Below, piece after piece: positions 41,270 to 51,078 of a stretch of 64,000 nucleotides of DNA (positions are counted from its first letter, which is position 1; each line of letters opens with the position of its first letter). The position numbers were made by a program, and so were the translations under genes. The stretch comes from Candidatus Protistibacter heckmannii (GTDB taxonomy: Bacteria > Pseudomonadota > Gammaproteobacteria > Burkholderiales > Burkholderiaceae). The stretch spans positions 148,001 through 212,000 of the forward strand of contig JALBVF010000002.1 of assembly GCA_025050535.1 (NCBI GenBank), written 5' to 3'. The notes under the pieces are model-generated. The model had not been told where the DNA came from. It worked only from the letters and a program-made list of their open reading frames with translations, and did no database searches.

Positions 41270-42040
41270 ATGCACAAACTCTTCCACGCGATATTGGCCG
41301 CGGCCGGCATCTGCGTCCTTGCGGCCAACCTGCAGTCCTGCGCCGACCTCTTCGTCAACGGCACCACCAATCAGGCGGGCAGCATGGTCGGCTATCTGTT
41401 TCCAGATGCCAAGACCGCGCCACAGATGCAGACCTCCACCGCCCTGCTGCGCCCGCCGGTCAAGGTCGGCATCGCCCTCGTGCCCCCGGAGTGGGGTGGA
41501 AACGAATTGCCCGAGGCGGAAAAGACGCGGCTGCTCGAGCGGGTCAAGGCGGCGTTCTCTAGCTACGACTACATCGGCAAGATCCAGATCGTGCCCACCA
41601 GCTATCTGCAGCCGCGCGGCGGCTTCGCCAACATGGAGCGGGTGGCGCGCATGCTCGACTTCGAGGTGGCCGTGCTGGTCTCCTACGACCAGATCCAGTT
41701 CGTCGGCAGCAACTCGCTGGCGATGCTTTACTGGACCATCGTCGGCGCCTATCTGATCCACGGCTCGTAATACGACATCCAGACCATGGTGGACGCTGCC
41801 GTGTTCGACGTCGCCAGCCGCAAGCTGCTGTTCCGCGCGCCGGGCGCGAGCCACATGCAGGGCAGCGCCGCCATGATCGGTGTCGGCGAAAAAGCGCGCA
41901 TGGCGCGCATCGACGGCTTCAACCGGGCAGTGGACGAACTGATCCCGGTGATGAAGACCGAGCTGGCTTCCTTCAAGGAAAAGATCAAGGGTAGCCAGGA
42001 CATCAAGGTCGCCAACAAGGAAGGCTATCGCGGCGGCGCC
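41270..42040 (+). pseudogene. Rhombotarget lipoprotein, broken
   Basis: A signal peptide with lipobox (NLQSC at residues 20-24) leads into a protein matching the rhombotarget lipoprotein family: GIALVPPEWGGNEL, ARMLDFEVAVLVSYDQI, and AMLYWTIVGAYLIHGS. An in-frame TAA at 41768-41770 interrupts it, and the frame resumes with YDIQTMVDAAVFDV and RKLLFRAPGAS. It reaches the C-terminal Gly-rich recognition site GYRGGAG near 42023-42043. The hydrophobic segment that should follow for rhombosortase processing is absent. Sequence from the next gene's N-terminus, in another frame, starts at once, which shows a deletion. The family name is from recognition and is not tested. Confidence 0.72.
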
Positions 42041-42095
42041 GGACGCCGTTTTTCGCATTCCCTGGGTCAGCGCAGCAGTCTGCCTCGCATGCGTC

Positions 42096-42566
42096 TTGCT
42101 GGCCGCCGCGCCCGAAGCGCTGCTCGACACCTTGGAATACCGGCGCTGCGCCATTCTGGAAGGCGAAGTCTGGCGGCTGTGGAGCGCACATTTCGTGCAC
42201 TACTCCGCAACGCAGGCCGCCGCCGACGTCGGAACGCTGGCGCTGAGCCTGCTTGTCGGGCCGCCCTTCATCTCGGCGGGACTGCTCGGCATGGGCGCCT
42301 CTCTCGAGGTCTATCGCGGCGCCTCCGGGCTGGCGGTAATGTTCGCAGTGCAGGCCGGCTGCACGCTGCATTGGCTGCTGGGCGCCTTGCTTGCGGTGAA
42401 GATCCTGCTGGCGTGGCAAGACCCGTCCACCCTGCCAAACAGTCTCGAAGAAGGTATTGCGGTCGCCTGGCAGGTGCATCTGCTGGGCGCCGTCTGCGGA
42501 TGTCTCCTGGGCCCCGTTTTTCTGCTGCTCACGCGTGGCCAGCGGGCCAGAGCGGCGGTGAAATAA
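42096..42566 (+). CDS. rrtA: Rhombosortase-like rhomboid protease, N-terminus damaged
   Basis: A membrane protein with five or so hydrophobic segments and the rhomboid-type motifs EVWRLWSAHFVHYS, YRGASGLAVMF (catalytic Ser) and VAWQVHLLGAVCG (catalytic His). Rhombosortases cleave GlyGly-CTERM proteins such as the lipoprotein encoded just upstream. The reading frame is open back to about 42036 (PDAVFRIPWVSAAVC...), but no ATG remains because a deletion joined it to the lipoprotein gene. The TTG at 42096 is the only start I see. An internal in-frame loss between the second and third segments is possible. It is probably not functional. Confidence 0.65.
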   Translation: MLAAAPEALLDTLEYRRCAILEGEVWRLWSAHFVHYSATQAAADVGTLALSLLVGPPFISAGLLGMGASLEVYRGASGLAVMFAVQAGCTLHWLLGALLAVKILLAWQDPSTLPNSLEEGIAVAWQVHLLGAVCGCLLGPVFLLLTRGQRARAAVK

Positions 42567-42651
42567 AAAAGGCGGGGTGTTTCCATCCCACCTCAATCAT
42601 TTCGATCCAATGTCCGGCGACGCTTCCGTTTTCTGCCATCCGTCAACCTTG

Positions 42652-43479
42652 TTGACGCGGCAATATAAAGATTGAACTTATTATCATTTCTGGCATGCGA
42701 ATTGGCATGGAAAAAGAAGACGCTCGATACCAGAAACTGGAGCAACTGCACGAGAGGCGAAAGCAGGTCGTGAGGTTGCATCGGAAGGGATACGGAGTCA
42801 TGGGGTTTCACGCCGAAAAAGCCGATCAAGCGCGCTTACGAACAGCGACCGGAGTCTGTTAAGCAGTGGATCGATCAGGAGTATCTGGCCATCGAGAAGC
42901 GTGCCAAGGCCAAAGGTGGCGAGATTCACTGGGGTGACGAAACCGCGTTGGTGAATACGGATGTTCGGGGCCGCAGTTATGCTCCCAAAGGGAAAACCCC
43001 GGTCACGATGGCGGTTAGAGGTACGCGACAGAAGCTGTCGATGATTTCCACAGTGACCAATCAGGGCAAGGCAAGCTGGATGATCATCGATGGTGCCTTT
43101 AACCACGAGAAGCTCATCGAGTTCTTCGAGGCGCTGGTGGCCGATGGCAAGCGCGCGGGCAAGAAAGTGTTCCTGATCCTTGACAACCTCAGCGTGCATC
43201 ACTGCAAGCCGGTCAAGGCATGGCTTGCCGAGCACCAAGCCGACATCGAAGTCTTTTACCTGCCCAGCTACAGCCCGGAGCTCAATCCGGATGAGCGACT
43301 CAACGCCGACCTGAAACATGTCATCAGCACACGAGTCCCCGTCAGAACAAAGGCCAAATTACACGCCGCAGCAAAGAACCATATGGCGTTCATCGAAACC
43401 CATCCTGAACGCGTGAAATCCTACTTCCAGGATCCCCGCATCAAATACGCCGCACGAAAACTTCTTCCTGCTGGATCAA
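42652..43479 (+). mobile_element. IS630-family type A deletion derivative (A3), 828 bp
   Basis: Both type A ends are present (TTGACGCGGCAATATAAAG and GGATCAA), but 296 bp corresponding to 12073-12368 of copy A1 are missing at the junction GTCATGG/GGTTTCAC. A TA follows on the right (43480-43481), but none precedes the left end, which suggests an adjacent deletion or recombination. On the right the element abuts an internal site of a type B element. Confidence 0.93.
42695..43479 (+). pseudogene. IS630-family transposase (type A), internally deleted
   Basis: The start codon and first 36 codons are kept. The 296-bp deletion removes part of the DNA-binding region and shifts the frame. The catalytic half ([29 protein letters not shown]) is intact in its own frame. 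No complete enzyme can be made. Confidence 0.9.
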
Positions 43480-43481
43480 TA

Positions 43482-43817
43482 AGGATCAACTCGGCTACTG
43501 CCTGGCGGCTCCACAGCGCGTAGATCATCTTCAACTGGTCGGGCGTGCGGTCGCGGATCAGCCTCTGAACCTCGCGTTCCTGCTCCGCCGTCAGGCGTTC
43601 TGCCCGTACCCTGCGGGCGCCCGGGGCGCTCTACGTCGAGGGCCTTCCACCCGCCCGCGCGATACGCCTTAACCGCTGCAATGAGCGTCGTGCGCGACAT
43701 CTCGCATTGCGCCGCCGCGTCCTTCAGGCTCACGCCATCCAGCCGCATTTTCACCGCACGTCGGCGCCGTTCGTTCAGGGCGGTTACCGGCAGCGTTCTC
43801 GAGTCAATTTTGTCCAT
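43482..43817 (-). pseudogene. IS630-family transposase (type B), N-terminal fragment
   Basis: The fragment starts MDKIDSRTLPVTALNERRRR and matches copy B2 through RPQGTGRT. A one-base insertion near 43592 then shifts the frame, and the gene is cut by copy A3. Confidence 0.88.
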
Positions 43818-43871
43818 GCAATATCCGACTCTATATCACTCAATAAGTTCAATGTTTAAATACCGAATCAA
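43482..43871 (-). mobile_element. Partial IS630-family type B element (B3)
   Basis: About 390 bp of the 5' half of a type B element, ending in its terminal repeat before a TA at 43872-43873. The left boundary is exactly where type A copy A3 has inserted at a TTAAGG site. The 3' half of the type B element is not found on the other side of A3, so it has been deleted. Confidence 0.9.
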
Positions 43872-43945
43872 TAAATTTTACCGATCCCAGTGCCAACGAC
43901 ATCACGATTGCAACCGGCTGTATCGGATCAAGTCTCCACTAAAAG

Positions 43946-44155
43946 GTGATGCTCAAAGGCCGCATCCTCGCCATCACGAACAGCCTCAAGGAAGCGAAGC
44001 GCATCGAGCGTCTGGGTTACTTCGAAATGGAAGTCATGTCTCCACGGGACAAGGCCGACGAACGCCGCGGCTCCGATGCGCGCAACGACGGTCCTTCCGA
44101 TTCTCCCGGCGTCCTGGACGGCCTGAAGAGCAACGCTGCCATCTCCCTGCGGTAA
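43946..44155 (+). CDS. Hypothetical protein, possibly a gene remnant
   Basis: A 69-codon frame with a plausible soluble segment (GRILAITNSLKEAKRIERLGYFEM) and a polar tail. I do not recognise a family. The frame upstream stays protein-like (NDITIATGCIG) but contains a stop. It may be the 3' end of a larger gene cut by the IS nest. It sits between the nest and tRNA-Ser. Confidence 0.35.
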   Translation: MMLKGRILAITNSLKEAKRIERLGYFEMEVMSPRDKADERRGSDARNDGPSDSPGVLDGLKSNAAISLR

Positions 44156-44196
44156 GAAGCCCGGCGCGGGCGCGCCGAGAAGCGTGTTGCCTGCCG

Positions 44197-44286
44197 TGGC
44201 GGAGGGTGTGAGATTCGAACTCACGGATGTCTTTCGACATCGGCAGTTTTCAAGACTGCTGGTTTAAACCGCTCACCCAACCCTCC
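44197..44286 (-). tRNA. tRNA-Ser(TGA)
   Basis: A 90-nt class II tRNA on the minus strand. The acceptor begins GGAGGG and ends CCCTCC, then G and an encoded CCA. The anticodon stem GCAGT/ACTGC encloses CTTGAAA, giving TGA. A long variable arm (GATGTCGAAAGACATC) and the T-loop TTCGAAT follow. It lies 28 bp from the 3' end of hemW. Confidence 0.95.
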
Positions 44287-44314
44287 ATGGGCACGATTAT
44301 AAAGCCCAGCCCCC

Positions 44315-45523
44315 TCAGTCCTCGAGAAAGAGTTCCTGCAGATCGTTGAGGAAGCGCCGCCCCAGCGGCGTGGGGCGGATGTTGGCGCCGCCGCGTTCGA
44401 GCAGGCCCTTCTTTTCGGCGAGGTCGAGTTTTTCGAGGATGGCGGCGGCGTTGAGCCCCGTGCGTTCAGCGAAGCTGGAAAGCGGCACGCCTTCAGCCAG
44501 GCGCAGCGCATTGAGCATGAATTCAAAGGGCAGCTCGGCCGCGCCGACTTCGCATTCTTCCTGCACGGGGTTGCCGCAGAGCGCGGCGTCCATGTAGGCC
44601 TGCGGATGCTTGTGGCGGATCTGGCGCAGAACGCGGTGGGCGAAGGAGAGCTTGCCGTGCGTGCCGGCGCCGATGCCGAGGTAATCGCCGAACTGCCAGT
44701 AGTTCAGGTTATGGCGGCACTGCCGGCCGGGCTTTGCGTAGGCGGAGACTTCGTAGTGGCCGTAGCCGGCGTCGAGCATGCGCGCTTCGATCATGTCCTG
44801 CATCGCATAGGCGGCGTCCTCGTCGGGCAGGGCCGGCGGATATTTCGCGAAGAGCGTATTGGGCTCGAGCGTGAGGTGGTAGAGCGAGAGATGCGGCGGC
44901 GCGAAGGCGAGGACCTGCTCGAGATCGGCGGCGGCCTGTTCGGGCGTCTGGCCAGGCAGGGAGTACATCAGGTCGAGGTTGAAGTTCTCGAAGCAGCGCT
45001 GCGCGGTCTCGATGGCGCGGCGCGCCTCGGCGCTGTCGTGGATGCGGCCCAGGGCCTTGAGGTGTGCATCGTTGAAGCTCTGGATGCCGAGCGAGATACG
45101 GTTGACGCCGCTGGCGCGGAAGGCGGCGAACTTGTCGGCCTCGACCGTGCCGGGGTTGGCTTCCATCGTGATCTCGGCGTCCGCCTCGAGCTGCAGCAGG
45201 GTGCGCAGCATGACCAGCAGCCGGTCCATGCCGGCGGCGGAGATCAGGCTGGGCGTGCCGCCGCCGATAAAGACGGTGTGCACGCGCCGGCCCCAGACCA
45301 GGGGCAGCGACTGCTGCAGATCGGCTTCCAACGCCTGCAGATAGCGCTCTTCATTCACCTCGGACTTGGCTTCGTGCGAATTGAAGTCGCAGTAGGGACA
45401 TTTGCGCATGCACCAAGGGTAGTGCACATAGACCGAAAGCGGCAGCGGGGCGGGCAGCGAGAGCGCGCTGGGGTCGAGGTTGGCCCGCAGGACCTTGGCG
45501 CCGGCGGGATGGATGGGAATCAT
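44315..45523 (-). CDS. hemW: Radical SAM family heme chaperone HemW
   Basis: HemW is a radical SAM protein that binds heme and delivers it to respiratory enzymes; it resembles the anaerobic coproporphyrinogen oxidase. The 402-residue protein has YPWCMRKCPYCDFNSH, the CxxxCxxC cluster motif, then FIGGGTPSL and SLGIQSFND. A C-terminal HemN-like domain is present. It is first downstream of rdgB in the rph-rdgB-hemW run. Confidence 0.93.
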   Translation of the reverse strand: MIPIHPAGAKVLRANLDPSALSLPAPLPLSVYVHYPWCMRKCPYCDFNSHEAKSEVNEERYLQALEADLQQSLPLVWGRRVHTVFIGGGTPSLISAAGMDRLLVMLRTLLQLEADAEITMEANPGTVEADKFAAFRASGVNRISLGIQSFNDAHLKALGRIHDSAEARRAIETAQRCFENFNLDLMYSLPGQTPEQAAADLEQVLAFAPPHLSLYHLTLEPNTLFAKYPPALPDEDAAYAMQDMIEARMLDAGYGHYEVSAYAKPGRQCRHNLNYWQFGDYLGIGAGTHGKLSFAHRVLRQIRHKHPQAYMDAALCGNPVQEECEVGAAELPFEFMLNALRLAEGVPLSSFAERTGLNAAAILEKLDLAEKKGLLERGGANIRPTPLGRRFLNDLQELFLED

Positions 45524-45569
45524 GTTGGCTTGCCTGGAATGCCGACTGGCGGCCTGCGCGGTCCGGCGC

Positions 45570-46175
45570 TCAGCGCGAGAGCCAGTCCGGCAGCCGGTCG
45601 AGCAGAAGCCGCACAGCCTGACCTCGATGGCTCAGCGCGGCCTTCTCTTCCTTGCTGAGTTCGGCCACGGTCTTGCCCAGCGCGGGAATCAGGAAATAGG
45701 GGTCGTAGCCGAAGCCGCCGGCGCCGCGCGTCTCGTCCACCACTTCACCTTCCCAGCGACCTTCGGCGATCAGCGGCAGCGGGTCCTCGGCGTGGCGCAC
45801 GGCGACGATCAGGCAGGCGTAGCTGGCGCGGCGGTTGGTTTCACCCTGCAGCTGACTGACGAGGTAGCGGTTGTTGTCGTCGTCGCCCTTGCCGGCGCCG
45901 GCCATCTCGGCATAGTGCGCGGAATAGATGCCGGGCGCGCCAGAGAGGGCGTCGACGCAGATGCCGGAGTCGTCGGACAGGGCGGGCAGGCCGCTGGCGC
46001 GCGCGGCGTGGCGCGCCTTGGTCAGGGCGTTTTCGAGAAAGCTCGGATAGGGTTCCTCGGCCGAAGGGATGCCCAGCTTGCCCTGCGGCACAAGCTCCAC
46101 GCCAAGGGGCGCGAGCAGGGCGGAGAGCTCGATGAGCTTGCCGGCGTTGTTGGAGGCGAGGACGAGCTGGGACAT
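45570..46175 (-). CDS. rdgB: RdgB/HAM1 family non-canonical purine NTP pyrophosphatase
   Basis: Hydrolyses dITP, XTP and related nucleotides to keep them out of nucleic acids. The 201-residue protein has VLASNNAGKLIEL at the N-terminus (substrate loop), ALSDDSGICVDAL with catalytic acids, and GGFGYDPYFL. It starts 3 bp after the rph stop, so the two are co-transcribed. Confidence 0.95.
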   Translation of the reverse strand: MSQLVLASNNAGKLIELSALLAPLGVELVPQGKLGIPSAEEPYPSFLENALTKARHAARASGLPALSDDSGICVDALSGAPGIYSAHYAEMAGAGKGDDDNNRYLVSQLQGETNRRASYACLIVAVRHAEDPLPLIAEGRWEGEVVDETRGAGGFGYDPYFLIPALGKTVAELSKEEKAALSHRGQAVRLLLDRLPDWLSR

Positions 46176-46178
46176 CGC

Positions 46179-46895
46179 TCAGTCGGCCAGCGCCTGCTTC
46201 TGCAGTTCGACCAGGGTGGCGATGCCGGCGCTGCCGAGTTCGAGCATGGCGTCCAGCTCCTTGCGCGAGAAGGGCGCGCCTTCGGCGGTGCCCTGGATTT
46301 CGACGATGCCGCCCGAGCCGGTCATAACGAGGTTCAGGTCGGTGTCGCAGTTGGAGTCTTCGTGATAGTCGAGGTCGAGCAGGGGCAGGCCCTGCCAGAC
46401 GCCCACGGAGATCGCGGCGATGTGGTCCTTGATGGGCGAGGCGGCGAGTTCGCCGCTCTTGATGAGGCCGGAGACGGCGTCGTGCGCGGCGACGAAGGCG
46501 CCGGTGATGCTGGCGGTGCGGGTTCCGCCGTCGGCCTGCAGCACGTCGCAGTCCAGATGCAGCGTGCGCTGGCCGAGCTTGGCCATGTCGAACACGCTGC
46601 GCAGCGAGCGGCCGATGAGGCGCTGGATTTCCTGGGTGCGGCCGCTTTGCTTGCCGCGCGCGGCTTCGCGGTCGCCGCGGGTGTGGGTGGCGCGCGGCAG
46701 CATGCCGTATTCGGCGGTGACCCAGCCTTCGCCGGAATCGCGCTGATGCGGCGGCACTTTGTCGAGCACGCTGGTGGTGCACAGCACTTTGGTGTGGCCG
46801 AACTCGACCAGCACAGAGCCTTCTGCGTAGCGCATGTATTGGCGGGTGAGGTGCACGTCGCGCAGTTGATGAGGGGCCCGGCCGCTGACACGCAT
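46179..46895 (-). CDS. rph: Ribonuclease PH
   Basis: Phosphorolytic 3'-5' exoribonuclease that trims tRNA 3' ends. The 238-residue protein shows [41 protein letters not shown] in two parts of the active site, and [16 protein letters not shown]. The length is normal. It is the first gene of rph-rdgB-hemW and diverges from yicC across 84 bp. Confidence 0.95.
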   Translation of the reverse strand: MRVSGRAPHQLRDVHLTRQYMRYAEGSVLVEFGHTKVLCTTSVLDKVPPHQRDSGEGWVTAEYGMLPRATHTRGDREAARGKQSGRTQEIQRLIGRSLRSVFDMAKLGQRTLHLDCDVLQADGGTRTASITGAFVAAHDAVSGLIKSGELAASPIKDHIAAISVGVWQGLPLLDLDYHEDSNCDTDLNLVMTGSGGIVEIQGTAEGAPFSRKELDAMLELGSAGIATLVELQKQALAD

Positions 46896-46979
46896 GGGTT
46901 TCTCCGAAGCTGCGCGCGCGGGTGCGCAGAAGTGATCAAAAAAATATCGGGCCGATGATACCCCAGAGTAGAATTCCGC

Positions 46980-47915
46980 ATGATTTCAAGCATGACAGGC
47001 TACGGCGTGGCTTCGCGCCAGGTTCCGCTGACCGACGCCCAGGGCCGGCAGACGGAGATGTCCGTCGCGATGACCGTGGAATTGCGCAGCGTGAATTCGC
47101 GCTTCCTCGATCTCGCCTTCCGGATGCCGGATGATTGCCACAGCGCCGAGACCGGCCTGCGCGAAATGCTCACCGCTGCGCTCGCGCGCGGCAAGCTCGA
47201 CTGCCGCATCAAGCTGCAGCGCCCCGAGGGCCTGCCGCCAACCGCCGCGCCCGACGCCAGCGCGCTCGCGCAACTGCTGCGCCTGCAGGGCCTCGTCAAG
47301 CCGCATTTCCCGCAGGCCGCGCCGCTGTCGGTGGCGGAGATACTGCGCTGGCCAGGCCTCTTGACCGAACCGGCGCTGTCGCAGGAGACGCTGCGCGAGG
47401 CCCTGCTCGCGGCCGGCGCCGAGGCGCTCGAGCAGCTCAAGGCCAGCCGTGCCCGCGAAGGCGAGGCACTGGCCGTCATCCTTCGCGCGCGCGTGGAGGA
47501 CATGCGCGGCGCCACCGCCAAGCTCAAGCCGCTGCTGCCCCAACTGCTCGAACAGCAGCAGAAGAAGCTCGAGGAGAAATTCACCGCCGCGCTGGCGCCG
47601 GCGAGCGAAGGCGCGGCGGCCGTGATCAGCCGCGAGGAAGTCGCCGAGCGCATCCGCCAGGAGGTCACCGCCTTCGGCATCCGCATCGACGTGGCCGAGG
47701 AGCTGGGCCGGCTCGACACCCATCTGACCGAGACGCTGCGCATCCTCAAGGCCGGCGGCTCGGTGGGCAAGCGGCTGGACTTCATGATGCAGGAGCTCAA
47801 CCGCGAGGCCAACACGCTGGGCTCCAAGGCGACGGCCATCGAACTGACCGATTCCGCGATGCAGCTCAAGCTGCTGATCGAACAGATGCGCGAGCAGGTG
47901 CAGAATCTGGAATAG
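46980..47915 (+). CDS. YicC family protein
   Basis: A 311-residue YicC-like protein. Members have been linked to endoribonuclease activity and small-RNA turnover. The start [16 protein letters not shown] and the [18 protein letters not shown] motif are typical, as is the C-terminal [21 protein letters not shown]. It appears intact, next to rph, a frequent arrangement. Confidence 0.9.
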   Translation: MISSMTGYGVASRQVPLTDAQGRQTEMSVAMTVELRSVNSRFLDLAFRMPDDCHSAETGLREMLTAALARGKLDCRIKLQRPEGLPPTAAPDASALAQLLRLQGLVKPHFPQAAPLSVAEILRWPGLLTEPALSQETLREALLAAGAEALEQLKASRAREGEALAVILRARVEDMRGATAKLKPLLPQLLEQQQKKLEEKFTAALAPASEGAAAVISREEVAERIRQEVTAFGIRIDVAEELGRLDTHLTETLRILKAGGSVGKRLDFMMQELNREANTLGSKATAIELTDSAMQLKLLIEQMREQVQNLE

Positions 47916-47984
47916 GGTCCGGCAAGCCGCGCACGCCCGGGGCGCCAGCCCGCCCCGACGCAACACAAGAACAAGGGAGACGCG

Positions 47985-49008
47985 ATGACAAAGGCTGTTC
48001 CCCTGCTCTTGCAGCCGGCTTTCCCGCGCCGCGCGCTGCTCGCGCTCGGCGCCTGCGCAGCGCTCTTTCCCCTATCGTTCATCCCGTCCTTAGGGCAGGC
48101 GCGTGTCGCGGACGTCTTCCCATCGAAGACGGTGCGCATCGTCGTGCCCTTCGCGGCGGGCGGGCTGACAGACCTGATGGCGCGCGTCATCGCCAAGTCG
48201 ATGTCGGCGGGCCTGTCGCAGCCGGTCGTGGTGGAGAACAAGCCGGGCGGCGGCGGCGTGATCGGCCTGTCGGACGTGGCACGCTCGCCGGCCGACGGCT
48301 ACAGCCTGGCCTTCCCCTCCATCCTGTCGGTGACCAACCAGTATCTGCTGCGCAGCTATCCCTTCGACATGGCGCGCGATTTCACGCCGCTGACGGTGGT
48401 CGGCTATAGTCCCGCATGTGGTGAGCGTGCGCAACGATCTACCGATCGCCAATCTGCAGGAGTATGTGACGTACGCCAAGGCCCAGCTGGACATGACCTT
48501 CGCGTCCTCCGGACTGGGCACGTCCACGCATCTGGTCGGCGAGCTACTTTCGGCGGCGGCCGGCGTGCACATGCGCCACGTTCCCTACCGGGGCGCGGCG
48601 ATGGCGGTGCAGGACTTGATCGGCGGGCAGACCCACAGCATGTTTCTCGACACCGCCCTGGCGCTGCCGCTGATCAAGGTGGGCAAGGTGCGCGCCATCG
48701 CCGTGGCTTCGCGCACGCGGCTTGCTTCGCTGCCGGGCGTGCCGACCATCGCGGAATCGGGCTATCCGTCCTTCGGCATCCGCACCTGGTACGGGTTGAT
48801 GCTGCGCAAGGACGTGCCCGCCCTGATCGTGGACCGCCTCTATGAGGAAGTGCGCAGGGTGCTGGCCAGCCCGGAGGTGCGCGAGGTCTTCCTGAGCAAC
48901 GGTGTCGAGCCAGGCGGCATGCCGCCGGCCGCCTTCGCGAAGATCGTGAAGGAGGATTCCGAGATGTGGCGCGACACGATCGCGCGCCTGAAGATCTCGC
49001 TCGACTGA
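47985..49008 (+). pseudogene. Tripartite tricarboxylate transporter receptor (TctC/Bug family), frameshifted
   Basis: The first segment has a signal peptide and VRIVVPFAAGGLTDLMARVIA, the Bug-family ligand loop, and runs to TPLTVVGYS near 48410. There the frame changes and the rest reads VVSVRNDLPIANLQEYV through VPYRGAAMAVQDLIGGQ to the natural end at 49008. One frameshift, probably with a small deletion, breaks it. The ligand is unknown. It is convergent with the broken CoA-ligase gene. Confidence 0.87.
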
Positions 49009-49018
49009 GCGCCGCGCG

Positions 49019-50229
49019 CTACGCCGATTCCGCCGCGAACACGGCCACGCCGTCGGCCGCGCGGCAGCACGAAGAGCGGATTGATCTCCGCCGTCTCCAG
49101 CCGCGCTCCCAACTGACCCGCCATGCGTCGAGAAGTCGACGACGGCGTCCGCGAGCGCATCCACGTCCGCAGCGGGCCGGCCGCGGTAGCCGTCGAGCAG
49201 CGGCCAGGTTTTGAGTTCGCGGATCATCGCCATGGCCTCGTCGCGGCTGAGCGCGCCGCCCTGCAGTTCGCGCAGGCTCTGCGCGGTGGCCGCGTCGGGC
49301 GGCGGCGCTTCGAAGCCGGCCGTGCCGAGGCTGTCGGCCACCAGGGTGCCGGCGCCGCCGGTGGAGGTGAGCACGGCCACGCGCTTGTCGGCCAGGCGCC
49401 GCCCGGCGGCGAGCGCGGCGGGAATGTCGAGCAGGTCGGAAAAGGTCTTCGCGCGGACCACGCCCAGCTCGCGGAACAGCGCTTCGTACATGCGGTCTGC
49501 GCTGGCCAGCCCGCCGGTGTGCGCGGCGGTGCGGAATTTGGCGGCGTCGCGGATGCCTTCCATATAGAGGGCGATGATCCGGGTGTGCTCGTCCTCGGCC
49601 AGGGCGTCGACGAAGTCCGCCAGGTCGAGGTCGGCCTCGTTGCTGGTGGACACCAGCTTGGAGAAGCCGATGTCGCGTGCCGCGCCGCGCGAGAGCAGCG
49701 AGCCGAGGATGCCGCCGCTCTGCGAGACCACGGCGATGGAGCCGGCGTGCAGCGCGTCTATCTCCAGCGCGCCGCTGTCCGAGAGGATCACCTTGTCGCT
49801 GAGATTGACCAGGCCGATGGTGTTGGGGCCAAGCAGGCGCATGCCGCCGGCGGCCTCGAGCAGTGTATGCTGGTGCGCCAAGCCCTCGGGGCCGGTTTCG
49901 GCATAGCCGCTGGCGAGCACGATGGCCGCCGCGGCGCCGCGCTCGGCGAGTTCGCGCACGGCTTACTGCGAGCGTTCCGCGCCGAGCAGCACGATGCCCA
50001 CGTCGGGCGCCTGCGGCAGCGAGACGATGTCGCGGTAGCAGGGCAGGCCAGTGATGGTCTCGGCCTTGGGGTTGACCGGATAGATGTCGCCGCCGAAGCC
50101 GTGCTTCTGCAGATAGGGCACGGGCCGCCCGGAGGTCTTCGCCAGATCGTCCGAGGCGCCGACGACGGCCACGCTGCGCGGACGCAGAAGCCGCAGAATG
50201 CCTTCCTTGCGCTTGCCGTCCATGTTCAT
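49019..50229 (-). pseudogene. Acetate-CoA ligase/acyl-CoA synthetase-like protein (NDP-forming type), broken
   Basis: The N-terminal CoA-binding domain (LRPRSVAVVGASDDLAKTSG) and the following Succ-CoA ligase-like domain (IAVVSQSGGILGSLL, VLTSTGGAGTLVAD) are readable. A TAA near 49962 follows GAERSQ. After SLRELQ the sequence jumps to a tail resembling the end of the ATP-grasp domain (LETAEINPLFVLPRG), with a frameshift near 49120. About 350 residues, including most of the ATP-grasp core, appear to be deleted. It is the last gene of the TctC-hydratase-ligase run. Confidence 0.82.
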
Positions 50230-51036
50230 TGCTTTCCCGCGGCCTTCGCCAGGAAGGCTTCGACCGCGGCGCGGTGTTCGTCGGAGGCGTAGCAGATGAT
50301 CTGGACCTGGCTGCCCATGCCGAAGACTCGCTCGGCATGCAGTTCGAAGCTCTGGTTGAGAATGGTCTTGCTCAGCGCGAGCGCGGTGCGCGAGCCCGCG
50401 CCGAGTTCGCGCGCCCAGGCGAGGGCGTCGGCCACGAGCGTGTCGGCGCCGCCAAGGCGGTCGGCGATGCCCAGCTCCAGCGCTTCGGGGGCGCGCACGG
50501 TGCGCCCGCTGAAGATGAGTTCCTTGGCGCGGACCAGGCCGACGCGGCGCGGCAGGAAGCACATGCCGCCGCCGTCGCGGGATCAGGCCGCTCAGGACAT
50601 AGTTCCAGGCGAAGCTCGCATGCAGCTCGGAGGCGAGGACGAAGTCGCAGGCCATGGCCAGATCGGTGCCCAGTCCGGTGGACGCCCCGTTGACCGCGGC
50701 GATGGTGGGTTTGGGGATGGTGTGCAGGGCGGAGATGGCGTGGTGGATGCGCTGCTGGCGCGCCCAGCCGTTTGAGGCCACCTGGCCGGCGGGGGCCTGC
50801 ATGCACTGCTGCATCGCGCGGATGTCTCTGCCGGCGCAGAAGGCCTTGCCGGCGCCGGTGAGCGACAGGGCGCGCACGGCGTTGTCGCGGTTGGCACGGT
50901 CCAGCGCGTCGACCAGCTCAGCGCGGGCGTCGTCGTTGATGGCATTGCGCACGTCGGGGCGGTTCAGGGTGAGCAGGGCGACGCCATCCTCGACGGCGTA
51001 TTGGAGATAGGCGTAGGGCTTGGCGTCGGCGTTCAT
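50226..51036 (-). pseudogene. Enoyl-CoA hydratase/isomerase family protein, frameshifted
   Basis: A crotonase-fold protein: VALLTLNRPDVRNAINDDAR, GAGKAFCAGRDIRAM and AAVNGASTGLGTDLAMACDF. The frame is lost after YVLSGLIP near 50578 by a one-base change. It resumes as GMCFLPRRVGLVRAKELIF to the end at 50226. The stop overlaps the start of the downstream ligase gene, showing former translational coupling. Confidence 0.88.
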
Positions 51037-51078
51037 CTCGGTTTCCTTTCTTGTTGTCTTGTATCGGGAGGATTTTGA

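Noticed and set aside
39845-42154. A 769-codon open frame on the minus strand
   Set aside because: Only the last 416 codons are the serine hydrolase. The upstream part is antisense to the rhombotarget gene, has no family match, and stays open because of the high GC content.
42003-42596. A 197-codon minus-strand frame over the rhombosortase gene
   Set aside because: No protein features. The plus strand has membrane helices and rhomboid motifs in the right order.
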